Assembly (NCBI RefSeq): GCF_029382255.1
Contig: NZ_JARLLG010000002.1
Coordinates: 124,001 to 188,000 of the forward strand
Length of the DNA: 64,000 nucleotides
DNA from: Isoptericola croceus
GTDB lineage: Bacteria; Actinomycetota; Actinomycetes; Actinomycetales; Cellulomonadaceae
Direction of reading: 5' to 3'
The first letter of the stretch is position 1. Every line of letters begins with the position of its first letter. This document shows positions 1 through 9,600 of the stretch, piece by piece. The translations under genes were made by a program, and so were the position numbers. The notes beneath the pieces were generated by a model, which worked only from the letters and a program-made list of their open reading frames with translations, did no database searches and was not told the DNA's origin.

Positions 1-1129
1 CGTCGCCGGCCGCCAGCAGGTGCTCCACGGCCCGGGCCTCGAGCCGGTGGGTCGCGAACCAGACGGCCGCCCGTCGGTGCAGCGTGGCGACGACGCCGTG
101 CTCCGTGCGGTCCAGCTCTGAGAGCAGGTACTCGCGGAACAGGGCGTGATAGCGGAACCAGCCGCGCCGGTGGTCGAGCGGTACCAGGAACAGGTTCGCG
201 TCCTCGAGCTCACGCAGCCGCGCCGCAGAGTCGGCCGTGTCGAGCACCGCGTCGCACGTCTCTGCCGAGAGCTGGTCGAGGACGGCGGTGCGCCTCAGGA
301 ATCGCTGCGTCTGCGGGGACAACCTGACCATGCACTCCCGGTACAGGTAGTCGGCGACGAATCTGTCGTCCCCTGCCAGCGCTGACGCCTCCTCTCCGGC
401 TCGTACGAGCAACGCGCAGAGGAAGACGCCCGTCGGCCAGCCCTCGCACCGCCGCACCACCGTCTCGATGCCGTGGTCGGCCTTGACGCCCGCAGCCCGG
501 TAGATCGCCCGCGCTCCCTCGTCGTCCACCTGCAGGTCGGCCGAGCCGATCTCGAGAAGGTCGCCCTCGACGCGCCGTCGCGCGAGGTGCCCCAGCGTGT
601 GCCGGCTGGCGACGACGACCTGCGAACCTTCCGGGACGCCGCGGAGCACGATCTCCAGCGCGTCCTGGCAGCTCAGCGAGTCCGCCTCGTGCAGGTCGTC
701 GACGAACAGCACGAAGGGCGTGCGCGCCCGCGCCAGCGCCGAGGCCAACAAGGAGGCGGAACGCCCGAGCATCATCGGCCCCGTCCCGCGCATCTCGGCA
801 GCCACGGCTGCGACGTCGGGTGAGACGCGCGCGCACGCGAGTGCGAGGAGGGTGAGCAGGCCGGCGGGGTCGTCGTCGAGCCTGTCGACACCTGCCCACG
901 CCACCACGCGGTCCTCGATGCTGGCCCACTCGGCGAGCATCGTCGACTTGCCGTACCCCGGCGGTGCGGTGACCCCGACGATGCGGGCCCCGACGTCCCG
1001 GGCGCGCTCGACGAGCGCACGCCGGGACACCGCGGCGCGGCGCGGTGCGGGCGGCACGACCTTCGCCGCGAGCAACGCGGAGCTCAGGTCGGGTCGTGCG
1101 GTGACCGTCTGGCGGCTCCCGTCGGGCAC
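1..1129 (-). CDS. LuxR/MalT-type ATPase transcriptional regulator, N-terminal part
   Basis: This gene runs off the left edge, so only about 376 N-terminal residues are visible. They contain a Walker A (PPGYGKST, near residue 60) and a Walker B (FVLFVDDLH, near residue 140), followed by the alpha-helical region typical of STAND ATPases of the MalT/LAL type. In that family a C-terminal LuxR helix-turn-helix follows; here it lies outside the window, so DNA binding is inferred from family knowledge. The GTG start at 1129 is supported by a TAGGCT box (1137-1142 on the reverse strand) ending 7 nt before it and by the absence of a Shine-Dalgarno. The ligand is unknown. Confident at the superfamily level. 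Confidence 0.8.
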   Translation of the reverse strand, partial: MPDGSRQTVTARPDLSSALLAAKVVPPAPRRAAVSRRALVERARDVGARIVGVTAPPGYGKSTMLAEWASIEDRVVAWAGVDRLDDDPAGLLTLLALACARVSPDVAAVAAEMRGTGPMMLGRSASLLASALARARTPFVLFVDDLHEADSLSCQDALEIVLRGVPEGSQVVVASRHTLGHLARRRVEGDLLEIGSADLQVDDEGARAIYRAAGVKADHGIETVVRRCEGWPTGVFLCALLVRAGEEASALAGDDRFVADYLYRECMVRLSPQTQRFLRRTAVLDQLSAETCDAVLDTADSAARLRELEDANLFLVPLDHRRGWFRYHALFREYLLSELDRTEHGVVATLHRRAAVWFATHRLEARAVEHLLAAGD

Positions 1130-1180
1130 GTCTCGCAGCCTAGGAGCGACTCCCGGTCTCCTCAACAGCAACGCACTTTC

Positions 1181-1591
1181 TCACCCGGGAGGGCTCGTCC
1201 CGTCGCGCCGGTCGATCCTCCCGCCGGCTCGCCGAGCGTCGTCGTCCCAGCCCTCGATCGGCTCGAGGCCGAGAGCGAGCGCGACGCCAGGCGCCGCGGC
1301 CACGATGGTCGGCAGCCCGACGATCGGCACGACGGCGCTCAGGACGTCCACGATCTCCTCGGCGGTCACGCCCGCCGCGAGCGCAGCGTCGATCTCCGCC
1401 CCGTAGCTGGGCTCGTGACCAGCGCCTGCCACGAGTGCGGCGATCCTGACGAGGGCGAGGTCGTGCGGTGTGAGCACCACCGGATCGACGCCGCGTCCGT
1501 CGTCGAGGCGCGCATCGTTGATCGTCAGCCGCCGCAGCTGCTCGGCGTGGTCCACGGCGCCGGTCGGCTCCGGCGCGGGTGCCGGGTTCAT
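1181..1591 (-). CDS. Carboxymuconolactone decarboxylase / AhpD-like protein
   Basis: A 136-residue protein with the all-helical pattern of the CMD family: LALVRIAALVAGAGHEPSYG, then AALAAGVTAEEIVDVLSAV and a hydrophobic helix. Family members are decarboxylases or peroxidase-like antioxidant proteins. The AhpD CxxC motif is absent, so a redox role is not supported and the reaction is unknown. The start ATG overlaps the stop of the upstream membrane-protein gene (ATGA, 1588-1591), which implies translational coupling. The alanine- and acid-rich C-terminal tail has no clear function. Confidence 0.7.
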   Translation of the reverse strand: MNPAPAPEPTGAVDHAEQLRRLTINDARLDDGRGVDPVVLTPHDLALVRIAALVAGAGHEPSYGAEIDAALAAGVTAEEIVDVLSAVVPIVGLPTIVAAAPGVALALGLEPIEGWDDDARRAGGRIDRRDGTSPPG

Positions 1592-2991
1592 GCCGACCGC
1601 GCGTCGGCGTCATGCGCACCGTCGCGTCCCGGTGGATCGACTGCGCCGTCGCCTCCGCGCGCCGGTCTCGCGACGAGCTCGAGCACCGCGACGACCACCC
1701 CGGCGACGAGCGCGGTACCCACCACGAGATGTGGCGTCAGCTGGGGAGCGAGCAGGAGCACGAGGGCACCGCACGCGAGCACGGCGCCGCGTGCGGCGCG
1801 GCCGTGGCGGCCGAGCCAGGTTCCGAGCTGCCCGGTGGTGACGCCGCGCCGCTCGGCACGGGTGCGCACCTGGCCGAACGACCTGGCGATGGTCCGACGC
1901 ACGGCGCGAGCTGAGTCGCTGGCCCCTGCCAGGTACGCCGCGACGGCGACGACGATGCCCAGGACCCCGACCGTGCGCAGCGTGACACGGAGGAACGACA
2001 CAGTCTGGTCGAACACCACCTCGGCGGCGTCCAGGCGCATCACACGGCCCGTCAGTGCGTCCAGGTACAGCTCGCGGGAGACCGCGAGCCCGGCGCCGAG
2101 CAGGACCATCGCCACCGCGAGCGCCAGGCCCGCGCCGAGCAGGGCGCGCAGCGGGCGCACCGCGACGAGCACCCCTGCGGCGTACAGCCCGAGCGTGATC
2201 CACGGTAGCCACGTCCCCAGTGCGACGAGCTGTCCGTAGCGGTTCTGCAGGTCGACGAGCTGTGTCGATCGGGCCAACGTGAACGAGGCGTCGACGCTCG
2301 GGATGCTGCGTGCAGCGTCGAGCCCCCGCTCCGCGAGGCGTTCCTTGAGTGCGTCGATCACCTCGGAGAGCTGGATCGTCAGCTGGCCGTCCTGTACCTG
2401 GAGCAGCTCACCGTCGGAGCCCTGCATGACGACGACGAGCTGCCGGTGCGCCGTCCGGTTGGCCTCCGCCCACAGTGTGGAGAACTGCGGACTGCTGACC
2501 AGGTGGTCCGCCGTCTCTCGGACGAACGACTCGACCCCGCTCGTCAGCGGGGCCTCGAGCGCCGACAGGGCCGCGGTCGCGCGCGGCGCGATCTCCCTGT
2601 CGTCCAGCGTGCCCTGGAGCTCGCCGATCGCCTCGTGGACGAGTGTGGCGACGTCGAGTCGCGCCATCAGCTCCTGGGTGATGCGTCCGGCTACCGCGCT
2701 CTGCACCACGGGGTCGTTCGCGAGGGGCGCCACGGTGGACACGTAGCGATCGGTGTCGGTGAGCGTGCGCTCCGCCCACGCGGCGATCACGGCCGCCGGG
2801 GCGAGCAGGGTCGCCACGACGATCAGCGCCAGCGCCGCTGCGGACCGTCCCGGACGGCGGCGCGCGCTCTCGCGGTGTCCGTCCGGCGGCGTCTGCGCCG
2901 CGAGGAGCCGCCGCAGCTCGGCGTTCTCGCGCTCGAGCTCCGCGGCTCTGCGCGACGTGCCGTCGACGGGGCCGTCGTCTTCCCTCGCCAT
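1588..2991 (-). CDS. Multi-pass membrane protein of unknown function with N-terminal coiled coil
   Basis: A 467-residue protein. Residues 15-35 form a short coiled coil rich in Glu, Leu and Arg. One membrane segment (about 48-70) is followed by a long soluble region (about 75-260) that should face outside, then a cluster of three to five membrane segments (about 265-430) and a charged tail. The layout is familiar from conserved actinobacterial integral membrane proteins, but I recognise no named function. GGGAAGG lies upstream of the ATG. It is coupled by a 4-base overlap to the downstream CMD-like gene, so the two probably work together. Confidence 0.7.
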   Translation of the reverse strand: MAREDDGPVDGTSRRAAELERENAELRRLLAAQTPPDGHRESARRRPGRSAAALALIVVATLLAPAAVIAAWAERTLTDTDRYVSTVAPLANDPVVQSAVAGRITQELMARLDVATLVHEAIGELQGTLDDREIAPRATAALSALEAPLTSGVESFVRETADHLVSSPQFSTLWAEANRTAHRQLVVVMQGSDGELLQVQDGQLTIQLSEVIDALKERLAERGLDAARSIPSVDASFTLARSTQLVDLQNRYGQLVALGTWLPWITLGLYAAGVLVAVRPLRALLGAGLALAVAMVLLGAGLAVSRELYLDALTGRVMRLDAAEVVFDQTVSFLRVTLRTVGVLGIVVAVAAYLAGASDSARAVRRTIARSFGQVRTRAERRGVTTGQLGTWLGRHGRAARGAVLACGALVLLLAPQLTPHLVVGTALVAGVVVAVLELVARPARGGDGAVDPPGRDGAHDADARSA

Positions 2992-3095
2992 GGGGGTCCC
3001 TTCCCGAGTGCCGTCCCTCCAGGATCGGGTCGCGACCGTCTGCCGTCGTCACACAGTCCGCGTGAACCTTCCCGGCGTGACGCCCCTGGTCACCG

Positions 3096-3683
3096 TCACC
3101 GGCTCAGGTGCGTCAGCATCTGCTCGACGGCGGCGGTGCGGTGGGCGCGGGACGGCCAGGCCCGCGCGGCGGTAGACGTCGGGACGAGCTCGAGACCTGC
3201 CGTGGCGTCCCGGACCGTCAAGGTGTCGACCGTCGACCCGCCGAACCGGGTGCTGCCGGTGGCGACGGAGGCCGGCAGCGTCACCCACCAGCGGGGCGCG
3301 TCGTCGCCGCGCACCCACAGCTCCACGCGGTCGGTCAGCAGGGCGTAGACGACGTGCTCGCGGTCCGGGCAGTCGGGCGGCAGGCCGCGCGTCCCGGCCC
3401 GCAGCCTGCGCGCCTCGGCCGTCAGCGCCGTCGTCGGCCGCCCCACGACCAAGGGCGTGCCGGGCCGGTGGCGGGCCACGCGCCGCACCTGACCGCGCAC
3501 CCGCGCCGAGACGACGGCGAACCAGGCGGCCACAGCCAGCGCGGCCACCGCGAGCAGCACGGCGACACCCCCGAGCACGCCGGGGTCGCCCAGCCGCCGG
3601 CCGATGTACGCCGCGTACAGCAGCACGATGAGCACGCTGGCCAGCCCGGCGAGGCCGCCGGTCGTCGTGAGGCGTCGGGGCAT
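3096..3683 (-). CDS. Membrane-anchored hypothetical protein
   Basis: A 195-residue protein with two N-terminal membrane segments (about 10-28 and 36-62), then a soluble domain of beta-rich character. No family is recognised. An upstream in-frame start at 3770 would overlap the divergent thyA start, so I use the ATG at 3683. A TACCGT box (3690-3695 on the reverse strand) ends 6 nt upstream of it, which fits a leaderless transcript. It is divergent from thyA with a 64-bp gap. Confidence 0.7.
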   Translation of the reverse strand: MPRRLTTTGGLAGLASVLIVLLYAAYIGRRLGDPGVLGGVAVLLAVAALAVAAWFAVVSARVRGQVRRVARHRPGTPLVVGRPTTALTAEARRLRAGTRGLPPDCPDREHVVYALLTDRVELWVRGDDAPRWWVTLPASVATGSTRFGGSTVDTLTVRDATAGLELVPTSTAARAWPSRAHRTAAVEQMLTHLSR

Positions 3684-3734
3684 GCCGACACGGTACCGGC
3701 GGCCCTCCTCCGCGGCGGCGTCAGCGGGCGTCCG

Positions 3735-3740
3735 TAGAAT
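3735..3740 (+). promoter_or_regulatory. -10 box of leaderless thyA promoter
   Basis: TAGAAT ends 7 nt before the thyA ATG, leaving no room for a Shine-Dalgarno. The same box-to-start spacing is seen at several other genes in this window. No convincing -35 box is visible. Confidence 0.6.
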
Positions 3741-3747
3741 CGTGCGC

Positions 3748-4569
3748 ATGACCGCCCCCACGGCCGACACCGCGATCGCGACCCCCTACGAGGACCTCTT
3801 GCGGGAGGTGCTCGCCCACGGCACACCCAAGGGCGACCGCACCGGCACCGGCACGCGCAGCGTGTTCGGGCGGCAGATCCGCTACGACCTGTCGCAGGGC
3901 TTCCCGCTGGTCACCACCAAGCGCGTGCACCTGAAGTCGATCGCGTACGAGCTGCTGTGGTTCCTGCGCGGCGACTCGAACGTGCGGTGGCTGCAGGAGC
4001 GCGGCGTGACCATCTGGGACGAGTGGGCCTCTCCGGAAGGTGAGCTCGGGCCGGTCTACGGCGTGCAGTGGCGCTCCTGGCCGACGCCCGACGGGCGGCA
4101 CGTGGACCAGATCGCCGCGGTGATCCAGCAGATCCGTTCGAACCCGGACTCGCGGCGGCACCTCGTCTCGGCCTGGAACGTGGCCGAGATCGAGAACATG
4201 GCCCTGCCGCCCTGCCACGTGATGTTCCAGTTCTACGTGGCCGACGGCCGGCTGAGCTGTCAGCTCTACCAGCGCTCGGCCGACCTGTTCCTCGGGGTGC
4301 CGTTCAACATCGCCTCCTACGCGCTGCTCACGCACATGGTCGCGGCGCAGACCGGTCTCGAGGTCGGTGACTTCGTGTGGACCGGTGGGGACTGCCACAT
4401 CTACGACAACCACGTGTCGCAGGTGGAGACCCAGCTCGCCCGCGAACCGTACCCGTACCCGACGCTGCGCCTCGCCCCGCGCGAGGCGATCGACGCCTAC
4501 GAGTACGAGGACATCGAGATCCTCGGCTACCAGCACCACCCTGGCATCAAGGCCCCTGTTGCTGTCTGA
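3748..4569 (+). CDS. thyA: Thymidylate synthase
   Basis: A 273-residue cytosolic enzyme that methylates dUMP to dTMP using methylene-tetrahydrofolate and releases dihydrofolate. Diagnostic features are the catalytic cysteine in [13 protein letters not shown], the [17 protein letters not shown] substrate-binding stretch, the DCHIYDNH motif, and [11 protein letters not shown] near the N terminus. The length fits the usual 264-270 with a short N-terminal extension. The ATG at 3748 is chosen because TAGAAT lies 7 nt upstream. folA follows 25 nt downstream and recycles the dihydrofolate produced here, so the pair is one functional operon. Confidence 0.97.
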   Translation: MTAPTADTAIATPYEDLLREVLAHGTPKGDRTGTGTRSVFGRQIRYDLSQGFPLVTTKRVHLKSIAYELLWFLRGDSNVRWLQERGVTIWDEWASPEGELGPVYGVQWRSWPTPDGRHVDQIAAVIQQIRSNPDSRRHLVSAWNVAEIENMALPPCHVMFQFYVADGRLSCQLYQRSADLFLGVPFNIASYALLTHMVAAQTGLEVGDFVWTGGDCHIYDNHVSQVETQLAREPYPYPTLRLAPREAIDAYEYEDIEILGYQHHPGIKAPVAV

Positions 4570-4594
4570 GGGATGGCGGTCTGAGGGCGGCAGC

Positions 4595-5116
4595 GTGACC
4601 GGGCTCATCTGGGCCCAGGCGCGTGACGCCGCCGGTCGCCCGGTGATCGGCGCGGGCGGGACGATCCCGTGGCACGTCCCGGAGGACTTCGCGCACTTCA
4701 AGCGGACGACGGCGGGGCACCCGGTGGTCATGGGACGGCTCACCTGGGCCTCGCTGCCGCCGCGGGCCCGGCCGCTGCCCGGACGCACCAACGTGGTGGT
4801 GACCGCCCGGTCCGGATGGTCCGACGACGGCGCCGTCGTCGCGTCGTCGTTGCCCGCCGCGCTGGACCTCGCCCGCGAGGCACCGGGAGGCGACGAGGTC
4901 TGGGTCATGGGTGGCGGGCAGGTCTACGCGGAGGCGATGGCGCTCGCGGACCGGCTCGTCGTGACGGAGGTGGACCTGGAGGTCGCCGGGGACACCTTCG
5001 CCCCCCCGATCGACCCCGCCCGGTGGGTGCTGAGCGACGCCGTGCCCGACGACGGCGGGTGGCTGCCGTCGTCGGGCACGGCCCGGTTCCGCGTCAGGAC
5101 CTACGTGCGCCGCTGA
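4595..5116 (+). CDS. folA: Dihydrofolate reductase
   Basis: A 173-residue enzyme that reduces dihydrofolate to tetrahydrofolate with NADPH. It shows the family order: GLIWAQARDAAGRPVIG at the N terminus, GTIPWHVPEDFAHFK (active-site region), HPVVMGRLTWASLP (NADPH site) and WVMGGGQVYAEAM. The start is the GTG at 4595, preceded by a GAGGGCGG stretch. An ATG at 4573 is out of frame and hits a stop at once. It lies 25 nt behind thyA, which makes the substrate for this enzyme. Confidence 0.95.
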   Translation: MTGLIWAQARDAAGRPVIGAGGTIPWHVPEDFAHFKRTTAGHPVVMGRLTWASLPPRARPLPGRTNVVVTARSGWSDDGAVVASSLPAALDLAREAPGGDEVWVMGGGQVYAEAMALADRLVVTEVDLEVAGDTFAPPIDPARWVLSDAVPDDGGWLPSSGTARFRVRTYVRR

Positions 5117-5141
5117 CCCGGCCATGTCCCGGAGCGGGCGG

Positions 5142-6476
5142 TCACCAGGCGGCGTTGGCCGCCATCTCGAGGGCGATCTCCTGCCACCAGGCGCCGGCCG
5201 ACGGGCCGCCGTTGCAGGTGCCGTCGGACTCGCCCGGCAGCTTGACCCAGAGCAGGGCGTCGAGGGCGGTGCCGTCGTCGACGATGCTCGGCCGCTCGCC
5301 GAGCGCGCGGTCGCGCGGGTTGCACCACTCGCCGTTGGAGCCGTTGCCGTTGCGCGAGGTGTCGATGACGAACCGTGCGCCACCGGTGAGCGCCGAGATC
5401 TGCTCGCCGTAGGCCCGTTCCGTCGCAGTCGGGTTGTAGTTCGAGGTGTTGAGCGCGAACCCGACGGCGTGCTCGAAGCCGATCTGGTTCAGCCGGCCCG
5501 CCGCCACGGACGGGCTCAGCCAGCCCGAGTGCCCGGCGTCGATGTAGACGCGGCCACCCGCGGCCGTGAGCTGTTCGGCGGCGTACTGCAGGAACCCGAC
5601 GCGGTCGCCCTGGCCGTCGCAGTCACCGAGCTGGGCCAGGGCGTCCGGCTCCAGGACGATGAGGGGGTTGCCCTGGATCCCGGCGGCGACCTCGTCGATC
5701 CACCGGGCGTACTCGCTCTGCTCCACCCCGCCGCCCGAGTGGCTGCCGCAGTCGCGGCCGGGGATCGCGTACACCGCGAGCATCGCGGTGGTGCCGTCCG
5801 CGGCGGCACGCCCCGTGTAGTCGGCGACGGCCTCCCGCTCCGTCGTGGCGTCGTTCCAGTTGCCGACCCAGTACGCCTGGGGCGTGTGGGCGATCTTGGC
5901 CAGCAGGTCGCGCTCGGTGCCGGTCGCGGCCTCCCAGGCGTCGTAGGCCTGTGTCGTCGGGTCGACGTAGAGGTCGCCGGACGGCGGTGGTGTCGGCTCG
6001 TCCGTCGGCTCGTCGGTCGGGTCCGGGGTGGGCGTCGGGCCGGGGCCATCGACGTCGCCCGTGCAGGGGACGCCGTCGAGGGTGAAGGTGCTCGGTACGG
6101 GGTTGGAACCCGACCAGGTGCCGATGAAGCCGAAGCTCGCGGTCGCGTCGGTGGCGAGGTCGGCGTTCCACGCGACGCCGCTCGCGGCGACGGACGTGCC
6201 GGACTGCGTGACCTCCGCGTTCCACGCCTGGGTCACCGACTGCCCGGGGGCTGCGGTCCAGGCGAGCTGCCACGACGGCACCGGATCGCCCAGGTTGGTG
6301 ACGGTGACGTCGGCCTGGAAGCCGCCGGACCATTCGTTGGCCACCTGGTAGTCGACCGTGCAGCCCTGGGCCGCTGTGGCACTGGTGGCGGCGACCGCAC
6401 CGATCGATCCGGCTCCCACGAGGGCGAGGGTCACGGTGAGGGCGGGCAGGCGGGTACGTCGTCGTCCCGGGATCAT
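5142..6476 (-). CDS. Secreted endo-1,4-beta-glucanase, CBM2-GH6 (CenA-type)
   Basis: A 444-residue secreted cellulase. Domains in order: signal peptide (1-36), cellulose-binding CBM2 (about 37-140, bounded by two cysteines as usual), a Pro/Thr/Asp/Glu linker with repeated PTDEP (about 146-166), and a GH6 catalytic domain (about 168-444). The likely catalytic acid is Asp278 in IVLEPDALAQLGDCDG, and Asp418 in VKLPGESDG matches the second conserved aspartate of the family. Length and order match Cellulomonas fimi CenA closely. GGAG lies 6 nt before the ATG. It is monocistronic: a hairpin behind the neighbouring pectinase isolates its promoter. Confidence 0.93.
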   Translation of the reverse strand: MIPGRRRTRLPALTVTLALVGAGSIGAVAATSATAAQGCTVDYQVANEWSGGFQADVTVTNLGDPVPSWQLAWTAAPGQSVTQAWNAEVTQSGTSVAASGVAWNADLATDATASFGFIGTWSGSNPVPSTFTLDGVPCTGDVDGPGPTPTPDPTDEPTDEPTPPPSGDLYVDPTTQAYDAWEAATGTERDLLAKIAHTPQAYWVGNWNDATTEREAVADYTGRAAADGTTAMLAVYAIPGRDCGSHSGGGVEQSEYARWIDEVAAGIQGNPLIVLEPDALAQLGDCDGQGDRVGFLQYAAEQLTAAGGRVYIDAGHSGWLSPSVAAGRLNQIGFEHAVGFALNTSNYNPTATERAYGEQISALTGGARFVIDTSRNGNGSNGEWCNPRDRALGERPSIVDDGTALDALLWVKLPGESDGTCNGGPSAGAWWQEIALEMAANAAW

Positions 6477-6590
6477 GGTGGCTCCGCATCGTCGTCGAGT
6501 CGGGTCGTGGCCACGCTATGGCTGAGGTTTGCCGGCTCCTACCCCCTAAACGTTTCGCCGGGTGCGCGCATCCGGGAGGTGGCGCGCCCC

Positions 6591-6619
6591 GGTGAAGTGG
6601 CACGGTGCACCACTTCGCC
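6591..6619 (-). terminator. Hairpin downstream of the pectinase gene
   Basis: GGTGAAGTGG (6591-6600) pairs with CCACTTCGCC (6610-6619) around a 9-nt loop, with one wobble. It lies 25 nt behind the pectinase stop and upstream of the endoglucanase promoter, so it probably ends pectinase transcription. No clear T-tract follows. Confidence 0.55.
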
Positions 6620-6643
6620 GAGACGCGCCACCTGGGGCTGGTC

Positions 6644-9600
6644 CTACCGCTGCTCGGTCCAAGGCGTCCAGCCGTCGTCGCCGGTCAAGTAGGCCTCCCT
6701 CGTGTGGACAGCCGCCTCCTCGTCGGTCAGCTGCGGTCGGCCTTCGACCTCCTCGCCGGCGGGCGCCGCGCCCGGACCCGTGTTGCTGTGCTCGCGCAGG
6801 AAGTCCTCCTGCCACGGCCATCCTCCCATGTCCGACCACGCGGGCGTGCGGACGTGCTCGTCGAGCCAGGAGTCGCGGACGACGACCGACGGCTCGACAT
6901 CCGGGTTGCTGCTCGGGTGCCACGGACGGCCGAGGAAGACCGTCCCCGCCGCCGCGTCGGACGTGAACCGGCAGTCCGTGAAGAGGAACCCGTTCGTGCC
7001 GGGGGCGGTCGCCGGCGCGGCGACATACCCGTTGACCGCCATCCCGCGGTCGAGCGAGTGGATCTGCGAGTCCTCGAGCACCACGGTGGCGCGAGCGTAG
7101 ATGAAGTCGACGTCCCCCTCGATGTACGAGTCGCTGACGTACACCCGGGAGACCACGCCGAGCGCCGGCGTCTCGGCCAGGTAGGTGTCCTGGTTGCCGA
7201 GCAGCCGCACGCCGTCGAGCACGATCCGGTCGCCGACGGTGCGCAGCGCCTGGGCCTGGCTGGCTCCGTTCGCGGCCTCGTCGTACGCATTCTCCACGGT
7301 GATGTCTTGGACCGTGACGTCGTCGGCCAGGATCGCCAGGGTCGCCGCCCCCGTGGCGCCGAAGACGCCGCCGTAGAACTTCTCCTGCCCCGCAGCGAGG
7401 TCGTAGGTGAGCACGACGTCCTCCGGGTTACCCGTCGAGCCCCGGATGGTCAGTCCCTCCGTGCCGGGCCAGACGCGCACCACCTCGCGGTAGGCGCCGG
7501 GCTCGACGACGATCTCGACCGGATGGTCGGCACGCCACGCGGCGCCGACGGCTGCGCTGATGCTTGCGTAGTCACCCGTGCCGTCCAGCGCCACGGTCAC
7601 CCGTTTGCCGACCTTCTCGGTCTTGCCCCGCGGGCCGGCTTGTGCCGTGACCAGCGCCGTGACCTCAGCGGTGGGGTCGGGCGCGTAGGCGTAGTAGGCC
7701 GCCGGGTCGAACGTCGGGCCCGTGTTGTCCTTGCGCCCCCGGACGGAGTCGAACCTGTTGTCACGCGAGTGGACCCGGGACTCCGGATCCTTGGCGACGA
7801 TCGCGTCCTCGCCGTGCCTGTACACGCTGTGCTCGACGACGAGCTGCGACGCCCCGCGCGACATCGTGCCGTACTGCCCGTGGCCCTCGACAAGGTTGTT
7901 GTAGAGGTGCCCGGCGGCGACGTTGTCGATGCTCCCGTTGCGCTGGTAGATGTTCGAGAACCAGTTGTGGTGCATGGTCAGCGTGGTCACGACGTTCGGG
8001 GTCCAGCCCACGCCGATCGCCTTGTTGTGGTCGCGGAACACGTTCCACGACAGGGTCACGGCCGTGGAGTCCTTGCGGACGTCGACCAGCCCGTCGCCGA
8101 GTCGCGTGAACTCGTTGTGGTCGATCCAGACGTGCGACGAGGTGTCGATCCGGATGCCGTCGTGGTCGTTGTCCTTGCCGTCCCAGTCCCCGGGGACGTA
8201 GGAGTCCCGGAAGGTGAGGTTGCGGACGATGACGTTCTCGACCCGGTCCAGGAACAGGCCGCCGCCCTCGATCGCCGCCCGCGGTCCGACGCCGGCGATC
8301 GTCTTGTCGCCGGCGACCTTGATCATCGAGCCGAGAGGTTCGATCCGAAGCGTCCCCTCGACGAGGATCGTCAGCGGTTCGTCGGCCGCCGCGTACCGGG
8401 CGAGGGCCGCGGCGTCGCTAGCCGTGACCGTGCGTCCGCCCGCGCCGCCGGTCGTTCCCTGCGGCCGCTGCTCGGTGGTCGTCGAGGCGAAGCCGGTCGC
8501 GACGGGCGACCACACCGGGCCGTCGGCGGTCGTGGTGCGCGGAGCCTTGATCGAGCGGAGCAGCGCCGCGCCCGCGACGGCCGGGTCGGTCGGGTCCTGC
8601 CAGTGCTCGAGCTTGCCGGAACCGGCACCTTCGGCGACCGCCGGGGCGGCGACCGCCGCGGGCTGGATGACGCCGTGCGGACCCGCCTCACCGGCAACGT
8701 CCTCGGCGAGAGGACGGTCGGGGTGTGCGGTGTTGTACGCCGCCAGCACGTCCACCTCGGCGCCGTTGACCCAGGTGCCGTCGATGTCGATCCCCGTGCC
8801 GCCCCAGTCGTGGATGATCCGGCTGGGATCCACGCCGTCGGCGAGCTCGAAGGTGTTCTCGCGGGCTGTGATGCTCGACTCGACGCCGACGCCCCAGGAG
8901 TACCCGTACCGCGCGGGGTCGGTGACGCGGTACACGTTGTCGTACACGTGCACCTGGCCGAACCGCACGCGCGGGGCCCGCTGGACGAGGTCGACCAGCT
9001 CGTTGTGGTGCATCGTCACCCGGAGCTTGCCGCGGTCGCTCGTGCGGTCGTCGCCGTTGCCGAACAGCATCGACTTGTCGTGCCCGACCAGCCGGCTCCA
9101 GGAGATGGTCACGAGGTCGGCGCCGCGCACGACGTCGAGCAGTCCGTCATGACGCAGGAACCGTTCGCCGAAGTACTCCGGCTGCTCGGTGTCGACGGTC
9201 TCGCCGTCATCGAGCGTGAGGTGGTCGAGCCAGACGTGGGTCCCGCCGGAGACGACGAGGTTGTCCCACTCGGTCTTCCAGGTGCCGCCGTCCCAGACGG
9301 GGAAGCAGTCGTACGCGTCGGAGATGCGCAGGTTGCGGACGATGACGTTGTCGACGTCTCCCACCTCGACGACGAAGCCGGAGAGCGTGACGTCCCCGGC
9401 GCCGATGAGCGTGGTGTTGGACCCGAGCCGGACCCGGATCTGCTGGCCCTGGGCAGCGCTCGAGGCCTTGCGCGCAACTTCGAGCGGACCGCTCGCCGGG
9501 CCGTCCCAGTGCGCCGGGTCGAACGCGTCGAGGTACCCCTCGAGCGTGTAGCCGTCGCGGGCGTAGTCCTCGCAGGTCAACGGGGATCCGTCGGCGGCCG

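Noticed and set aside
3684-3770. Extended start at 3770 for the small membrane protein
   Set aside because: It would overlap the thyA start and promoter; the ATG at 3683 has its own -10 box 6 nt upstream.
6548-6555. AAACGTTT palindrome upstream of the endoglucanase as an operator
   Set aside because: It is short, lies some 70 bp from the start, and is not repeated at other sugar genes here. The known cellulase operator sequence of related genera is not present.
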